Numbered from the stretch's first letter, positions 25,455 through 34,916 are shown. The stretch is DNA of 64,000 bases from Streptomyces endocoffeicus (GCF_016741935.1 NZ_JAERRG010000007.1:1-64000), one strand, 5' to 3'. Notes: generated by a model not told the origin, from the sequence alone. Translations and numbers: made by a program.

Positions 25455-26780
25455 CTAGGCCGGGACACCGCACAGGTCGCGCCGCGCTGCCTCCGCGCGG
25501 CGCTCGGCCACCGCCTTCCGCGTCGCGTACACCGTGATCGCCGCCGCGCCGCCGACCGCCACCAGGCCCATGGCGACCGTGCCGCCCCACCCGGCCGCGT
25601 GGAAGGCGAGCGCGCCCAGCGCACCGCCCAGGCTGCTGCCGATGTAGTACGACGCCTGGTAGAGCGCCGCGGCCTGGGCGCGTCCGGTCTTGGCCGTACG
25701 GCTCACCGCCGAGGACGCCGCCGCGTGGCCCGCGAAGAAGCCCGCGGTGATCAGCACCAGACCGGCCAGCACCGCCGGGATCGAGTTCAGCAGGGACAGC
25801 AGCAGCCCGGCGGCCGTCGTGGACACCGCCACGTACAGCGCGCCGCGCCGCCCGAGCCGGCCGACCAGCTTGCCGGTGGCGGCCGAGGAGACCGTGCCGA
25901 CCAGGTAGATCAGGAAGATCGAGCCGATCAGGCTCTGCGAGAGCCCGAAGGGCTCGGCCACCAGGCGGTAGCCGATGACCGTGTAGACCCCGCCGAAGAC
26001 CGTCATGAACAGCGCGCCGATCGCGTACAGCCGGCACAGCAGCGGATCGGAGAGATGCCCGGCGAGGGTGCGGGCCAGCGCCCGCGGGCTCACCGAGGCC
26101 GGGGTGAAGTGCCGGGCCTTGGGCAGCAGCATCCGGAAGGACGCCGCGCACAGCAGCGCCATCACGCCGACCGCGGCGAGCGCGGCCCGCCAGCCCCAGG
26201 CGTCCGCCACCCAGCCGGTGACGATCCGGCCGCTCATCCCGCCGACGCTGTTACCGGCCACGAACAGCCCGATCGTGCCGATCAGCGCCTTCGGGTGGAC
26301 TTCCTCCGAGAGGTACGCCATCGCGGAGGCCGGGATCCCGGCCAGCGCCGCGCCCTGGACCGCGCGCAGCCCGATCAGCCAGCCCAGGTCCGGTGCGAAG
26401 GGCACCAGCAGGGCGAGGACGACCGCGACCGTGAGCGAGACGGTCATCATGGCGCGCCGGCCGAACCGCTCGGACAGCGCGCTCAGCGGCACCACCGCGA
26501 GCGCCAGGCCGAAGGTGGCCGCGGAGACGCTCCAGCTGGCCTGGTCCGCCTGGACCCGCAGATCGTCGGAGATCGCGGGCAGCAGCGCCTGGGTCGAGTA
26601 GAGCAGGGCGAAGGTGGCGAGTCCCGCGGTGAAGAGGGCGAGCCGCATCCGGAGGTAGCCGGGGTGGCCCGGGCTCATCCGCTCGGACTCGGGGGAATTC
26701 GGGTTCTGGTTCGAGGACGGCGAAGCGGAGGCGTCCACGCGGTGGTTCCCGGTGGACGCCCTCGTATCAGCAGGAGGCAT
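25455..26780 (-). CDS. MFS transporter (drug/metabolite exporter-like)
   Basis: The 441-residue protein has twelve hydrophobic segments after a hydrophilic 35-40 residue N-terminus. Motif A appears as LSERFGRRAMMTVSL, and VQGAALAGIPASAMAYLSEEV and AVVPLSALSERFGRR are typical of exporters related to YnfM. The substrate is unknown. ATG 26780 has TACGGT seven bases upstream and no ribosome site, suggesting a leaderless message. It is divergent from a LysR gene, whose product probably controls it. Confidence 0.82.
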   Translation of the reverse strand: MPPADTRASTGNHRVDASASPSSNQNPNSPESERMSPGHPGYLRMRLALFTAGLATFALLYSTQALLPAISDDLRVQADQASWSVSAATFGLALAVVPLSALSERFGRRAMMTVSLTVAVVLALLVPFAPDLGWLIGLRAVQGAALAGIPASAMAYLSEEVHPKALIGTIGLFVAGNSVGGMSGRIVTGWVADAWGWRAALAAVGVMALLCAASFRMLLPKARHFTPASVSPRALARTLAGHLSDPLLCRLYAIGALFMTVFGGVYTVIGYRLVAEPFGLSQSLIGSIFLIYLVGTVSSAATGKLVGRLGRRGALYVAVSTTAAGLLLSLLNSIPAVLAGLVLITAGFFAGHAAASSAVSRTAKTGRAQAAALYQASYYIGSSLGGALGALAFHAAGWGGTVAMGLVAVGGAAAITVYATRKAVAERRAEAARRDLCGVPA

Positions 26781-26872
26781 GGTTCGACCGTACGTAACCA
26801 CGGTTGATGCGTCCAATGCACGGAATGGCGATAATCAATCCACTGCCGCATGAGTAAAGGTCAGGGCCGCCC

Positions 26873-27826
26873 GTGTCACGCATCAGTTACGAAAACGACA
26901 TTCCGGTGACAGCAGATGTCGAGGCGGAGTCCTGGGCCGCCGCGCTCACCCCGCGCCTCGCCCAGTTCGCCGCCGTCGCCCGCCATGAGCATGTGACCCG
27001 CGCCGCACAGGAGCTGGGGGTGCCGCAGTCCACGCTCAGCCGGGCGATGGTCCGGCTGGAGGAGGATCTGGGCGTGTCGCTCTTCGCCCGCCGGGGCCGT
27101 ACGGTGGCGCTCACCCCGGCCGGACGGACCTTCCTGCGCTCGGTCGAACGGGCCCTCGCCGAGGTCGACCGCGCCGCCGAGTCCGTACGGGCCGACGCCG
27201 ACCCCGCGGCGGGCCTGGTCTCGTTCGGCTTCCTGCACACGCTGGGGACCGAGACCGTGCCCGGTCTGATCCGGACCTTCCGGGTGGATCATCCGCGGGT
27301 GCGCTTCCAGCTGGTCCAGAACTACGGCGAGGCGATGATCGAGCGGATGCGCGCGGGCGGCCTCGACCTCTGTCTGACCTCCCCGGTGCCGGACGCCCCC
27401 GACCTGGTCGCCCGCCGCCTGGACGAACAGCGGCTGCGGCTGGTGGTCCCCGACGACCACCGGCTGGCCGGGCGCCGCCGGGTGCGGCTCGCCGAGGCCG
27501 CCTCGGAGCTGTTCGTCACCCTGGAACCGGGCTACGGACTGCGGCGCATCACGGACGCGCTGTGCACCGAGGCGGGCTTCACCCCGAGGATCGCCTTCGA
27601 GGGCGAGGAGGCGGAGACCCTCCGCGGCCTGGTCGCCGCCGGCCTCGGCGTGGCCCTCCTCCCACCCCCGGCGGTCCCCCGCCCCGGCGTGGCCGAACTG
27701 ACCGTCACCGCCCCGCGCGCCGTCCGCGAGATCGGCGTGGCCTGGCTGGACGGCCACCCCGACACGCCCCCGGTGGCGGCCTTCAAGAGGTTCCTCCTGA
27801 GCCGCCGGGGCCAGCTGCTGACATAA
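26873..27826 (+). CDS. LysR family transcriptional regulator
   Basis: The 317-residue protein carries the LysR helix-turn-helix in its first third (QFAAVARHEHVTRAAQELGVPQ then STLSRAMVRLEEDLGVSLF), followed by a ligand-binding domain with LVSFGFLHTLGTETVPGLI. It is divergent from the MFS gene, the classic LysR arrangement for regulating an exporter. The start is a GTG at 26873; the first 25 residues before the HTH are longer than usual. Confidence 0.9.
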   Translation: MSRISYENDIPVTADVEAESWAAALTPRLAQFAAVARHEHVTRAAQELGVPQSTLSRAMVRLEEDLGVSLFARRGRTVALTPAGRTFLRSVERALAEVDRAAESVRADADPAAGLVSFGFLHTLGTETVPGLIRTFRVDHPRVRFQLVQNYGEAMIERMRAGGLDLCLTSPVPDAPDLVARRLDEQRLRLVVPDDHRLAGRRRVRLAEAASELFVTLEPGYGLRRITDALCTEAGFTPRIAFEGEEAETLRGLVAAGLGVALLPPPAVPRPGVAELTVTAPRAVREIGVAWLDGHPDTPPVAAFKRFLLSRRGQLLT

Positions 27827-27838
27827 GCGAGTCGCCGG

Positions 27839-29116
27839 TCAGGCGATGCGGTCCAGAACGATCGGGGTGGCGGCGTACTCCGTGTTCGCGGGGGCGTAGG
27901 CGATCGCGTCGGCCAGGGCTTCCAGGGCGTAGGGGAAGGCCGACGGAGTGTCGGTGTGGAGGGTGAGGAGGGGCTGGCCGGCGGTGATGTGGTCGCCCGG
28001 TTTGGCGTGGAGTTCTATGCCCGCGCCCGCCTGTACCGGGTCCTCCTTGCGGGCGCGGCCCGCGCCCAGGCGCCAGGCGGCGAGGCCCACCGCGTAGGCG
28101 TCGAGGCGGGTGAGGACGCCGGTCGACTCGGCGCGGAGGACGTGGTGTTCGCGGGCCACCGGGAGCGGGGCGTCCGGGTCGCCGCCCTGGGCGGCGATCA
28201 TGCGGCGCCAGTGGTCCATCGCGGTGCCGTCGGCCAGGGCCTTGGTGGGGTCGGCGTCCTTCAGGCCCGCCGCGTCCAGCATCTCGCGGGCCAGGGCCAG
28301 GGTGAGCTCGACGACGTCGGCCGGGCCGCCGCCCGCCAGGACCTCCACGGACTCGCGGACCTCGAGGGCGTTGCCCGCCGTCAGGCCGAGCGGGGTGGAC
28401 ATGTCGGTGAGCAGGGCGGTCGTACGGACGCCGTGGTCGTTGCCGAGGCCGACCATCGTGGCGGCCAGCTCGCGCGCGGAGCCGATGTCCTTCATGAAGG
28501 CGCCGGAGCCCACCTTGACGTCCAGGACCAGGGAGCCGGTGCCCTCGGCGATCTTCTTGGACATGATCGAGGAGGCGATGAGCGGGATCGACTCGACCGT
28601 GCCGGTGACATCGCGCAGCGCGTACAGCTTCTTGTCGGCGCGGGCCAGCCCCTCGCCCGCCGCGCAGATCACCGAGCCGACGTCGCGGAGGACGGCCAGC
28701 ATGTCGCCGTTGGTCAGCTGGGCGCGCCAGCCGGGGATGGACTCCAGCTTGTCCAGGGTGCCGCCGGTGTGGCCCAGGCCCCGGCCGGAGAGCTGCGGTA
28801 CGGCGGCTCCGCAGGCGGCCACGAGGGGGGCGAGCGGCAGGGTGATCTTGTCGCCGACGCCGCCGGTGGAGTGCTTGTCGGAGGTCGGGCGCGGCAGGGA
28901 GGAGAAGTCCATCCGCTCACCGGACGCGATCATCGCGGCGGTCCAGCGGGCGATCTCGGCCCGGTCCATGCCGTTGAGGAAGATCGCCATCGCGAGCGCG
29001 GACATCTGCTCGTCCGCCACCTCGCCGCGCGTGTAGGCGTCGATGATCCAGTCGATCTGGGCGTCGGTGAGGCGGGTGCCGTCGCGCTTGGCGCGGATGA
29101 CGGAGATGGCGTCCAT
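27839..29116 (-). CDS. deoA: Thymidine phosphorylase
   Basis: The 425-residue protein carries the pyrimidine-nucleoside phosphorylase motifs SDKHSTGGVGDKITL, SGRGLGHTGGTLDKLE and LVLDVKVGSGAFMK. It splits thymidine to thymine and deoxyribose-1-phosphate, which the mutase and DeoC can degrade. It is the last gene of the transporter-cdd-deoA operon, 94 bp after cdd, and converges on the LysR gene with a 12-bp gap. Confidence 0.95.
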   Translation of the reverse strand: MDAISVIRAKRDGTRLTDAQIDWIIDAYTRGEVADEQMSALAMAIFLNGMDRAEIARWTAAMIASGERMDFSSLPRPTSDKHSTGGVGDKITLPLAPLVAACGAAVPQLSGRGLGHTGGTLDKLESIPGWRAQLTNGDMLAVLRDVGSVICAAGEGLARADKKLYALRDVTGTVESIPLIASSIMSKKIAEGTGSLVLDVKVGSGAFMKDIGSARELAATMVGLGNDHGVRTTALLTDMSTPLGLTAGNALEVRESVEVLAGGGPADVVELTLALAREMLDAAGLKDADPTKALADGTAMDHWRRMIAAQGGDPDAPLPVAREHHVLRAESTGVLTRLDAYAVGLAAWRLGAGRARKEDPVQAGAGIELHAKPGDHITAGQPLLTLHTDTPSAFPYALEALADAIAYAPANTEYAATPIVLDRIA

Positions 29117-29210
29117 GGGGGCTGTACGGGGCCTTTCGTGTTCAGGGGGCCGACCGGGCGGGCCGAGGCGGCGCGGGCCGGGACGGCGCGGGGCGAGGCG
29201 GCGCGGGGCG

Positions 29211-29633
29211 TCAGCCGCGGGCCGCGGCGCGGCGCAGATCGGCGGGGCCGAAGGCGTCCGGCAGGAGTTCGGCGAGCGGGCGGATGCCCGTGGCGGTGTC
29301 CATCTGGAGCTCCGGGCCGCCGTGCTCCCACAGCAGCTGACGGCAGCGGCCGCAGGGCATCAGCACGGTGCCCTCGAGGTCGCAGCAGGTGAAGGCGGTG
29401 AGACGGCCGCCGCCCGAGGCGACGAGGGAGGAGATCAGACCGCATTCGGCGCACAGCGCGACGCCGTACGCGGCGTTCTCCACATTGCAGCCGCTGACCG
29501 TGCGGCCGTCGTCGACGAGCGCGGCGGCGCCCACCGGGAAGCCGGAGTAGGGGGCGTAGGCCCGGGACATGGCGTCCCGGGCCTGTACCCGCAGCGACTC
29601 CCAGTCGGGGGCCGCGGCGGCGGAAGTGGTCAT
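29211..29633 (-). CDS. cdd: Cytidine deaminase
   Basis: The 140-residue homotetrameric-type cytidine deaminase has the motifs GCNVENAAYG, LCAECGLI (catalytic glutamate and zinc cysteine) and MPCGRCRQ. It turns cytidine and deoxycytidine into uridine forms. The start ATG 29633 overlaps the stop of the upstream permease gene by ATGA, so it is translationally coupled to the nucleoside transporter. Confidence 0.94.
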   Translation of the reverse strand: MTTSAAAAPDWESLRVQARDAMSRAYAPYSGFPVGAAALVDDGRTVSGCNVENAAYGVALCAECGLISSLVASGGGRLTAFTCCDLEGTVLMPCGRCRQLLWEHGGPELQMDTATGIRPLAELLPDAFGPADLRRAAARG

Positions 29634-30925
29634 GTGCCCTGTCCCTTCCGGTAGGGCCTGTTGTTCGCCTTGGGCATCCGCAGCCGCTGTGAGGCGAGCC
29701 CCATGACCAGCAGGGTCACGATGTACGGCGTGGCGCTGACCAGGTCGTTGGGGACCGTGTCGGTCAGGGCGTACCACAGCAGCAGCGCGACGGCCGCGGC
29801 GCCGGACACCGCGCCCGCGACATAACTCTTGCGGACAATCCGCCAGGCCGCCAGCGCGGCGAGGCCGAGCGCGACCAGGAGCAGCAGGGCGTGCACAGTC
29901 GCCCCGCCGTTGCGCAGCTGGAGGGCGTCGGAGTAGCCGAAGAGACCGGCGCCCATCGCGAGCCCGCCCGGCCGCCAGTTGCCGAAGAGCATGGCGGCGA
30001 GGCCGATGTAGCCGCGGCCGCCGGTCTGGCCCTCGTTGTAGATGTGCGAGCGGACGAGGGCGAGGAAGACGCCGCCGAGCCCGGCGAGGCCGCCGGAGAT
30101 CACCACCGCCGCGTACTTGTAGAGGTAGACGTTGACGCCGAGGGACTCGGCCGCCGTCGGGTTCTCACCGCAGGACCGCAGCCGCAGTCCGAACGAGGTA
30201 CGCCACAGGGCGAAGAAGCTGCCCACGACCAGCAGGACGGAGACGACGGTCAGCGCCGAGATGTCGGTGACCAGGCCGCCGAGGATGCCCGCGACGTCCG
30301 AGACCAGGAACCAGTGGTGGTTCTCCAGGTCGGCGAGCCAGTCGGACAGTCCGGGGACGGTGAACGACTGGATGGGGTCGACCTGCGGGGAGTTCTTCGG
30401 GGAGCCTCCGATGTCGGCCAGCGGCTCGAACCAGCGCTTGGCCAGATAGGTGGTGGCGCCGAGGGCGAGGATGTTCATGGCCACACCGGAGATGATGTGG
30501 TCCACCCCGAAGGTGACGGTGGCCACCGCGTGGACCAGCCCGCCGAGCGCACCGCCGAGGACGCCCGCGAGCACCCCCACCCAGGGGTTGGACTGGTAGC
30601 CGGCCCAGGCGCCGAAGAAGGTGCCGAGGATCATCATGCCCTCGAGGCCGATGTTGACCACACCGGCCCGCTCGGACCACAGCCCGCCGAGGCCCGCGAG
30701 GCCGATCGGCACGGCCATGGAGAGCGCGGCGCCGATCTGCCCGGCGGAGGTGACGCGGTCGAAGTCCGCCTGCTGGGCGGCGTCGACGAGCGCCCGCAGC
30801 ACCGACAGCGCGACCAGCGCCCCGGCGACGATCAGCAGCACCTTGCCGAGGGACATCCGGGAGGCGGGCCCGTTCCCCTTGCCCGGCGTGCTCGTGCTCT
30901 TGGTGGTGGTCACCGTGGCACTCAT
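29630..30925 (-). CDS. Nucleoside ABC transporter permease 2 (BPD_transp_2 family)
   Basis: The 431-residue protein has about ten membrane segments. It carries GLWSERAGVVNIGLEGMMI, the hallmark of permeases paired with BMP-family nucleoside-binding lipoproteins, and RSCGENPTAAESLGVNV, which contacts the ATPase. Both its start (ATGA with permease 1) and end (ATGA with cdd) overlap neighbours. A central insert (ADIGGSPKNSPQVDPIQSF) and an extra C-terminal membrane pair make it longer than most relatives. Confidence 0.9.
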   Translation of the reverse strand: MSATVTTTKSTSTPGKGNGPASRMSLGKVLLIVAGALVALSVLRALVDAAQQADFDRVTSAGQIGAALSMAVPIGLAGLGGLWSERAGVVNIGLEGMMILGTFFGAWAGYQSNPWVGVLAGVLGGALGGLVHAVATVTFGVDHIISGVAMNILALGATTYLAKRWFEPLADIGGSPKNSPQVDPIQSFTVPGLSDWLADLENHHWFLVSDVAGILGGLVTDISALTVVSVLLVVGSFFALWRTSFGLRLRSCGENPTAAESLGVNVYLYKYAAVVISGGLAGLGGVFLALVRSHIYNEGQTGGRGYIGLAAMLFGNWRPGGLAMGAGLFGYSDALQLRNGGATVHALLLLVALGLAALAAWRIVRKSYVAGAVSGAAAVALLLWYALTDTVPNDLVSATPYIVTLLVMGLASQRLRMPKANNRPYRKGQGT

Positions 30926-32049
30926 GCCGGTACCTCCTGCTTGTCCGTACCCTTGTCGGCCCTGGCCTGGGCGGCGAGCTCCGCGCCCACCCTCTGCTGC
31001 TGGCGCTTGAGCCCGTAGCGGCGCACCAGTTCGTACGCGATGACGACGCACAGGACGATCACGCCCTGCATCACACCGACGATCTCCTTGTCGTAGCCCT
31101 CGAACTCCAGGCGGTTGGCGCCGCGCTCGAGGAAGCCCCACAGCACGGCGGCCAGGCCGATGCCGACCGGGTTGTTGCGGCCGAGCAGCGCGATGGCGAT
31201 ACCGGTGAAGCCGATGCCGGTGGGGAAGTCGGAGGTGAACTGGTGGGTGTCGTTGAGCAGGGTCGGCATGCCGATCAGACCGGCCATCGCGCCCGAGAGC
31301 AGCATGCTGGTGAGCACCATGCGCTTGACGTTGACGCCGCTGGCCTGGGCGGCGGACTCGGAGCGGCCCACCGCGCGCAGATCGAAGCCGAACCGGGTGC
31401 GGCCGAGCAGGAACCAGAAGCCGACGCCCGCGAGCGCCGCGACGACGATGAAGCCCCAGATGGGGTCGAGGTCGCCGCCCGCCGGGAAGGTGAAGAAGTG
31501 GCTGGAGGACGGCAGCGGGTCGGTGGCCACGATGTTGGTCTGCTTGTCGAGGTCGGCCAGCCGCCCGTCCACCAGCAGATAGCTGATGACGATGGACGAG
31601 AGGGAGTTCAGCATGATGGTGCTGATCACCTCGCTGACGCCCCGGTAGACCTTCAGCAGACCGGCGATGGACGCCCACATCGCGCCGACGCCCATGCCGA
31701 CCAGCAGGATCAGCGGGATCTGCACCAGCCCGGGGAGCTTCAGCGCCCCGCCGACGACGGCGGCGAAGAAGGCGGCGAGCCGGTACTGGCCGTCGACGCC
31801 GATGTTGAAGAGGTTCATCCGGAAGCCGATGGCCACCGCGAGCCCGGCCAGGTAGTACGTGGTCGCCTTGTTGAGGATGTAGACCTGGCTGTCGGCCTTC
31901 ACGCCGTAGTCGAACATGATGCCGAAGGCGTTGAACGGCTCCTTGCCGGTCGCCAGCAGCACCAGCGCGGTCACCACGAACGCGGCGGCGAGCGCCAGCA
32001 CCGGGGCCGCGACCGCGAGCAGCACCCGCTCCTTGTCCAGCTTCTTCAT
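30922..32049 (-). CDS. Nucleoside ABC transporter permease 1 (BPD_transp_2 family)
   Basis: The 375-residue membrane protein contains FRMNLFNIGVDGQYRLAAF, the counterpart of the NIGLEG motif, and RAVGRSESAAQASGVNVKR in the cytoplasmic coupling loop. It forms a heterodimer with the second permease. ATG 32049 overlaps the ATPase stop by ATGA. The C-terminus is a charged tail ending KGTDKQEVPA. Confidence 0.9.
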   Translation of the reverse strand: MKKLDKERVLLAVAAPVLALAAAFVVTALVLLATGKEPFNAFGIMFDYGVKADSQVYILNKATTYYLAGLAVAIGFRMNLFNIGVDGQYRLAAFFAAVVGGALKLPGLVQIPLILLVGMGVGAMWASIAGLLKVYRGVSEVISTIMLNSLSSIVISYLLVDGRLADLDKQTNIVATDPLPSSSHFFTFPAGGDLDPIWGFIVVAALAGVGFWFLLGRTRFGFDLRAVGRSESAAQASGVNVKRMVLTSMLLSGAMAGLIGMPTLLNDTHQFTSDFPTGIGFTGIAIALLGRNNPVGIGLAAVLWGFLERGANRLEFEGYDKEIVGVMQGVIVLCVVIAYELVRRYGLKRQQQRVGAELAAQARADKGTDKQEVPA

Positions 32050-33686
32050 CGGTCCTCTCCCCCGGTCGCGGTTGCGGCCCCGGCCTCGGGGGCGGCCTCG
32101 GTCCCGTCGTCCGCCGGGCCCTCCAGATGGCCGGAGGCGGCGCCGGTCATGGCCGAGCCCAGCTCCTCCGGGGTGATCGTGGCGGGGTCGGCGTCGGCGA
32201 CCAGCCGGCCGCGGTACATCACCCGCAGGGTGTCGGACAGGCCGATCAGCTCGTCCAGGTCGGCCGAGATCAGCAGCACGGCCAGGCCGTCCCGGCGCGC
32301 GGCGCGGATCTGGTCCCAGATCTGCGCCTGGGCGCCCACGTCCACACCCCGGGTGGGGTGCGCGGCGATCAGCAGCTTGGGGTGGTGGCTCATCTCCCGG
32401 CCGACGATCAGCTTCTGCTGGTTGCCGCCGGACAGCGAGGCCGCGGTGACCTCGATCCCCGGCGTACGCACGTCGTACTCGGCGACGATCCGCTCGGTGT
32501 CGCGCCGGGCGGCGGCCGGGTTCAGCAGTCCGGCCTTGCTGTTGGGCTCCTCGGTGACATGGCCGAGGATGCGGTTCTCCCACAGCGGCGCTTCCAGCAG
32601 CAGTCCGTGCCGGTGGCGGTCCTCGGGGATGTAGCCGATGCCGTCCTCGCGCCGCTTGCGGGTGGGCGCGTGGGAGATGTCGGCGCCGTCGAGGGTGATG
32701 GTGCCGGCGTCGGGGTCGCGCATGCCCATGATGGCCTCGACCAGTTCGGCCTGGCCGTTGCCCTCCACCCCGGCGATGCCGAGGACTTCGCCCTTGCGGA
32801 TGGTGAAGTCGATGTCGTCCAGCACGGCCCGCTCGACCCCGTCCACATCGGTGGCGGTCAGCCGCAGCGCGTCCACGACGAGCATGTCGGTGTCGGTGAC
32901 GGTGGATTCGCGGGTCTCGGGCGAGGGCAGCTCGCTGCCGACCATCAGCTCGGCCAGCTGCCGGGGGCTGGTCTCGGACGGCACGACGGAGGCGACCGTG
33001 GTGCCGCGCCGGATGACGGTGATGTCATCGGCCACGGACAGCACCTCGCCCAGCTTGTGCGAGATGAACAGCACCGTCAGGCCCTCGGACTTGAGCTCGC
33101 GGAGGTTGTCGAAGAGCGCGTCGACCTCCTGCGGGACGAGCACGGCGGTCGGCTCGTCGAGGATCAGCGTCCGGGCCCCCCGGTAGAGGACCTTGAGGAT
33201 CTCCACGCGCTGACGGTCCGCCACGCCCAGGTCCTCGACGAGGACATCGGGGCGGACGCCAAGACCGTAGGCGTCGGAGATCTCCTTGATCCGGGCGCGC
33301 GCCTTACCGGCGATGCCGTGCAGCTTCTCGGCGCCGAGGACCACGTTCTCCAGCACGGTGAAGTTGTCGGCGAGCATGAAGTGCTGGTGCACCATGCCCA
33401 CACCGCGGGATATGGCGTCCGCCGGGGAGTGCAGTTCCACCGTCTCGCCGTCGATCGCGATGGTGCCCTCGTCCGGGCGCTGCATCCCGTAGAGGATCTT
33501 CATCAGGGTCGACTTGCCCGCGCCGTTCTCGCCCACGAGGGCGTGCACGGTGCCGCGGCGCACGGTGATGTCGATGTCGTGGTTGGCGACGACTCCGGGG
33601 AACCGCTTGGTGATTCCGTGGAGTTCTACGGCGACGTCGGTGACGGCACCGGCGGGAGCGCCCTTGGGTGGGCTGGCGGCTTTGAT
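32046..33686 (-). CDS. Nucleoside ABC transporter ATPase with two ABC domains; apparent AUC start
   Basis: The 546-residue twin-ABC protein has Walker A GENGAGKST and Walker B LILDEPTA in domain 1. In domain 2 the Walker A is degenerate (GVEGNGQAE) but the signature SLSGGNQQK is good, as in sugar and nucleoside importers of the RbsA type. No ATG, GTG, TTG or CTG occurs in frame upstream of GTG 33563, yet residues needed for the fold (VELHGITKRFPGVVAN) lie upstream of that GTG. An AGGAG ribosome site is spaced six bases from an in-frame ATC at 33686-33684, which I take as the start. A base error there is the main alternative. Confidence 0.85.
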   Translation of the reverse strand: MKAASPPKGAPAGAVTDVAVELHGITKRFPGVVANHDIDITVRRGTVHALVGENGAGKSTLMKILYGMQRPDEGTIAIDGETVELHSPADAISRGVGMVHQHFMLADNFTVLENVVLGAEKLHGIAGKARARIKEISDAYGLGVRPDVLVEDLGVADRQRVEILKVLYRGARTLILDEPTAVLVPQEVDALFDNLRELKSEGLTVLFISHKLGEVLSVADDITVIRRGTTVASVVPSETSPRQLAELMVGSELPSPETRESTVTDTDMLVVDALRLTATDVDGVERAVLDDIDFTIRKGEVLGIAGVEGNGQAELVEAIMGMRDPDAGTITLDGADISHAPTRKRREDGIGYIPEDRHRHGLLLEAPLWENRILGHVTEEPNSKAGLLNPAAARRDTERIVAEYDVRTPGIEVTAASLSGGNQQKLIVGREMSHHPKLLIAAHPTRGVDVGAQAQIWDQIRAARRDGLAVLLISADLDELIGLSDTLRVMYRGRLVADADPATITPEELGSAMTGAASGHLEGPADDGTEAAPEAGAATATGGEDR

Positions 33687-33745
33687 GGCGCACTCCTGAG
33701 GGGCGGAGGGGGTGGGGCTGGCCGGGGGCCGGACCGGCCGGAGTA

Positions 33746-33805
33746 CGCCACGGACCCGGGCGGACCCGGGGCGGATGCCCGGAGGGGCCGTGCGGGTCCG
33801 TGGCG
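33746..33805 (-). terminator. Intercistronic hairpin after the binding-protein gene
   Basis: CGCCACGGACCCG at 33746-33758 and its exact complement at 33793-33805 enclose 34 bases, directly after the BMP gene stop (33813). There is no U tract. Such hairpins often stabilise the first cistron so that the binding protein is made in excess. Confidence 0.65.
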
Positions 33806-33812
33806 CGAGGGG

Positions 33813-34847
33813 TCAGTCCTTGTAGGTGTCCTGGACCTTGATCTGACCGTCGATGATCTTCTTCTTGGCCGCCTCGATCTTCGGCTTGATGTCGTTGATG
33901 AAGCCGCCGGAGTAGGAGAGGGAGACGCCGCCGCGCTTGAGGTCGTAGGTCTGGACGCCGCTCTCGGGCTTCTTGTCCTTCACGACGCTCTTGATGAAGT
34001 CGTAGACCGAACCGTCCACGGTCTTGACCATGGAGGTCAGGATCGCGTTCTTGTACTGGGCCAGGCCCTTGTCGTAGTACTGGTCGCCGTCGACGCCGAT
34101 CGACCAGGTGCCCTTCTTGCCCGCGGTCGCCTCGATGGCGCCCGCGCCGGAGCCGCCGGCCGCGGAGAAGATCACGTCGACCTTGTTGGAGAGCATGCCC
34201 TCGGCGATGTCCTTGCCGCGGTCCGGCATGCCGAAGCCCTTGGGCGAACCGACCTGCACCCACTGGACGTCCAGGGACGCCTTGGGGTTGGTGTCCTTCA
34301 GGCCCTGCTGGAAGCCGCCCGCGAACTTCTTGATCAGCGCGCTGTCGGTGCCGCCGATGAAACCGACCTTGTTGGACTTGGTCTTCAGCCCCGCCGCGAC
34401 GCCGGCGAGGTAGGAGCCCTCGTGCTCGGCGGAGACCAGGCTGGCCACGTTCTTGGAGTCGACGACCGAGTCGACGATGGCGAAGTCGGTGTCCTTGTAC
34501 TTCTTGGCGGCCTTGGTGAGCGAGGGGGTCCACGCGTAGCCGACGCCCACGACGGGGTTGTAGCCCGCCTCGGCGAGGCTCGCCAGCTTGTCGTAGCGGT
34601 CGGCGTCCGTGTCGCCGTCCTTCGCCGTCAGCTCCTTGCCCTTGACGTCGAAGTCCTTCAGGGCCTTGTCATAGCCCTTGGCGGCGGAGTCGTTGAAGGA
34701 GTGGTCGCCGCGGCCGCCCACGTCGTAGGCCAGACCGATACCGGCGTCCTTGCTTCCCTCTTCGGAACTGCTGCCACACGCGGTGACGGAGAATGCGAGA
34801 GCCGCGGTGGCAATGCCCGCGACCGCTATCGTGGATACCCGGCGCAC
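33813..34847 (-). CDS. BMP-family nucleoside-binding lipoprotein
   Basis: The 344-residue lipoprotein has signal peptide MRRVSTIAVAGIATAALAFS and lipobox VTAC. The mature protein shows BMP family features: GIGLAYDVGGRGDHSFNDSA, VVGVGYAWTPSL, VGFIGGTDSALI and VDVIFSAAGGSGAGAI. Family members bind purine nucleosides outside the cell and pass them to the twin-ABC transporter. GTG 34847 follows a GAGGGGA ribosome site. It is the first gene of the operon BMP-ATPase-permease-permease-cdd-deoA. Confidence 0.93.
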   Translation of the reverse strand: MRRVSTIAVAGIATAALAFSVTACGSSSEEGSKDAGIGLAYDVGGRGDHSFNDSAAKGYDKALKDFDVKGKELTAKDGDTDADRYDKLASLAEAGYNPVVGVGYAWTPSLTKAAKKYKDTDFAIVDSVVDSKNVASLVSAEHEGSYLAGVAAGLKTKSNKVGFIGGTDSALIKKFAGGFQQGLKDTNPKASLDVQWVQVGSPKGFGMPDRGKDIAEGMLSNKVDVIFSAAGGSGAGAIEATAGKKGTWSIGVDGDQYYDKGLAQYKNAILTSMVKTVDGSVYDFIKSVVKDKKPESGVQTYDLKRGGVSLSYSGGFINDIKPKIEAAKKKIIDGQIKVQDTYKD

Positions 34848-34900
34848 GAGGGTCCCCTCTGATGATCTCGAAGCGCCCCTTGCGGCGCTGGCTCCGGCGC

Positions 34901-34916
34901 ATCGTAACGCGCGTAG
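34901..34916 (-). promoter_or_regulatory. Imperfect CTACGCGCGTAG operator and -10 of the nucleoside-uptake operon
   Basis: On the minus strand CTACGCGCGTTA (34916-34905) matches ten of twelve palindrome bases and runs into TACGAT (34906-34901), a good -10 hexamer. The BMP start is about 55 bases downstream with a normal ribosome site. A separate inverted repeat, CGTTTCG-N6-CGAAACG, is at 34991-35010. Confidence 0.6.
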
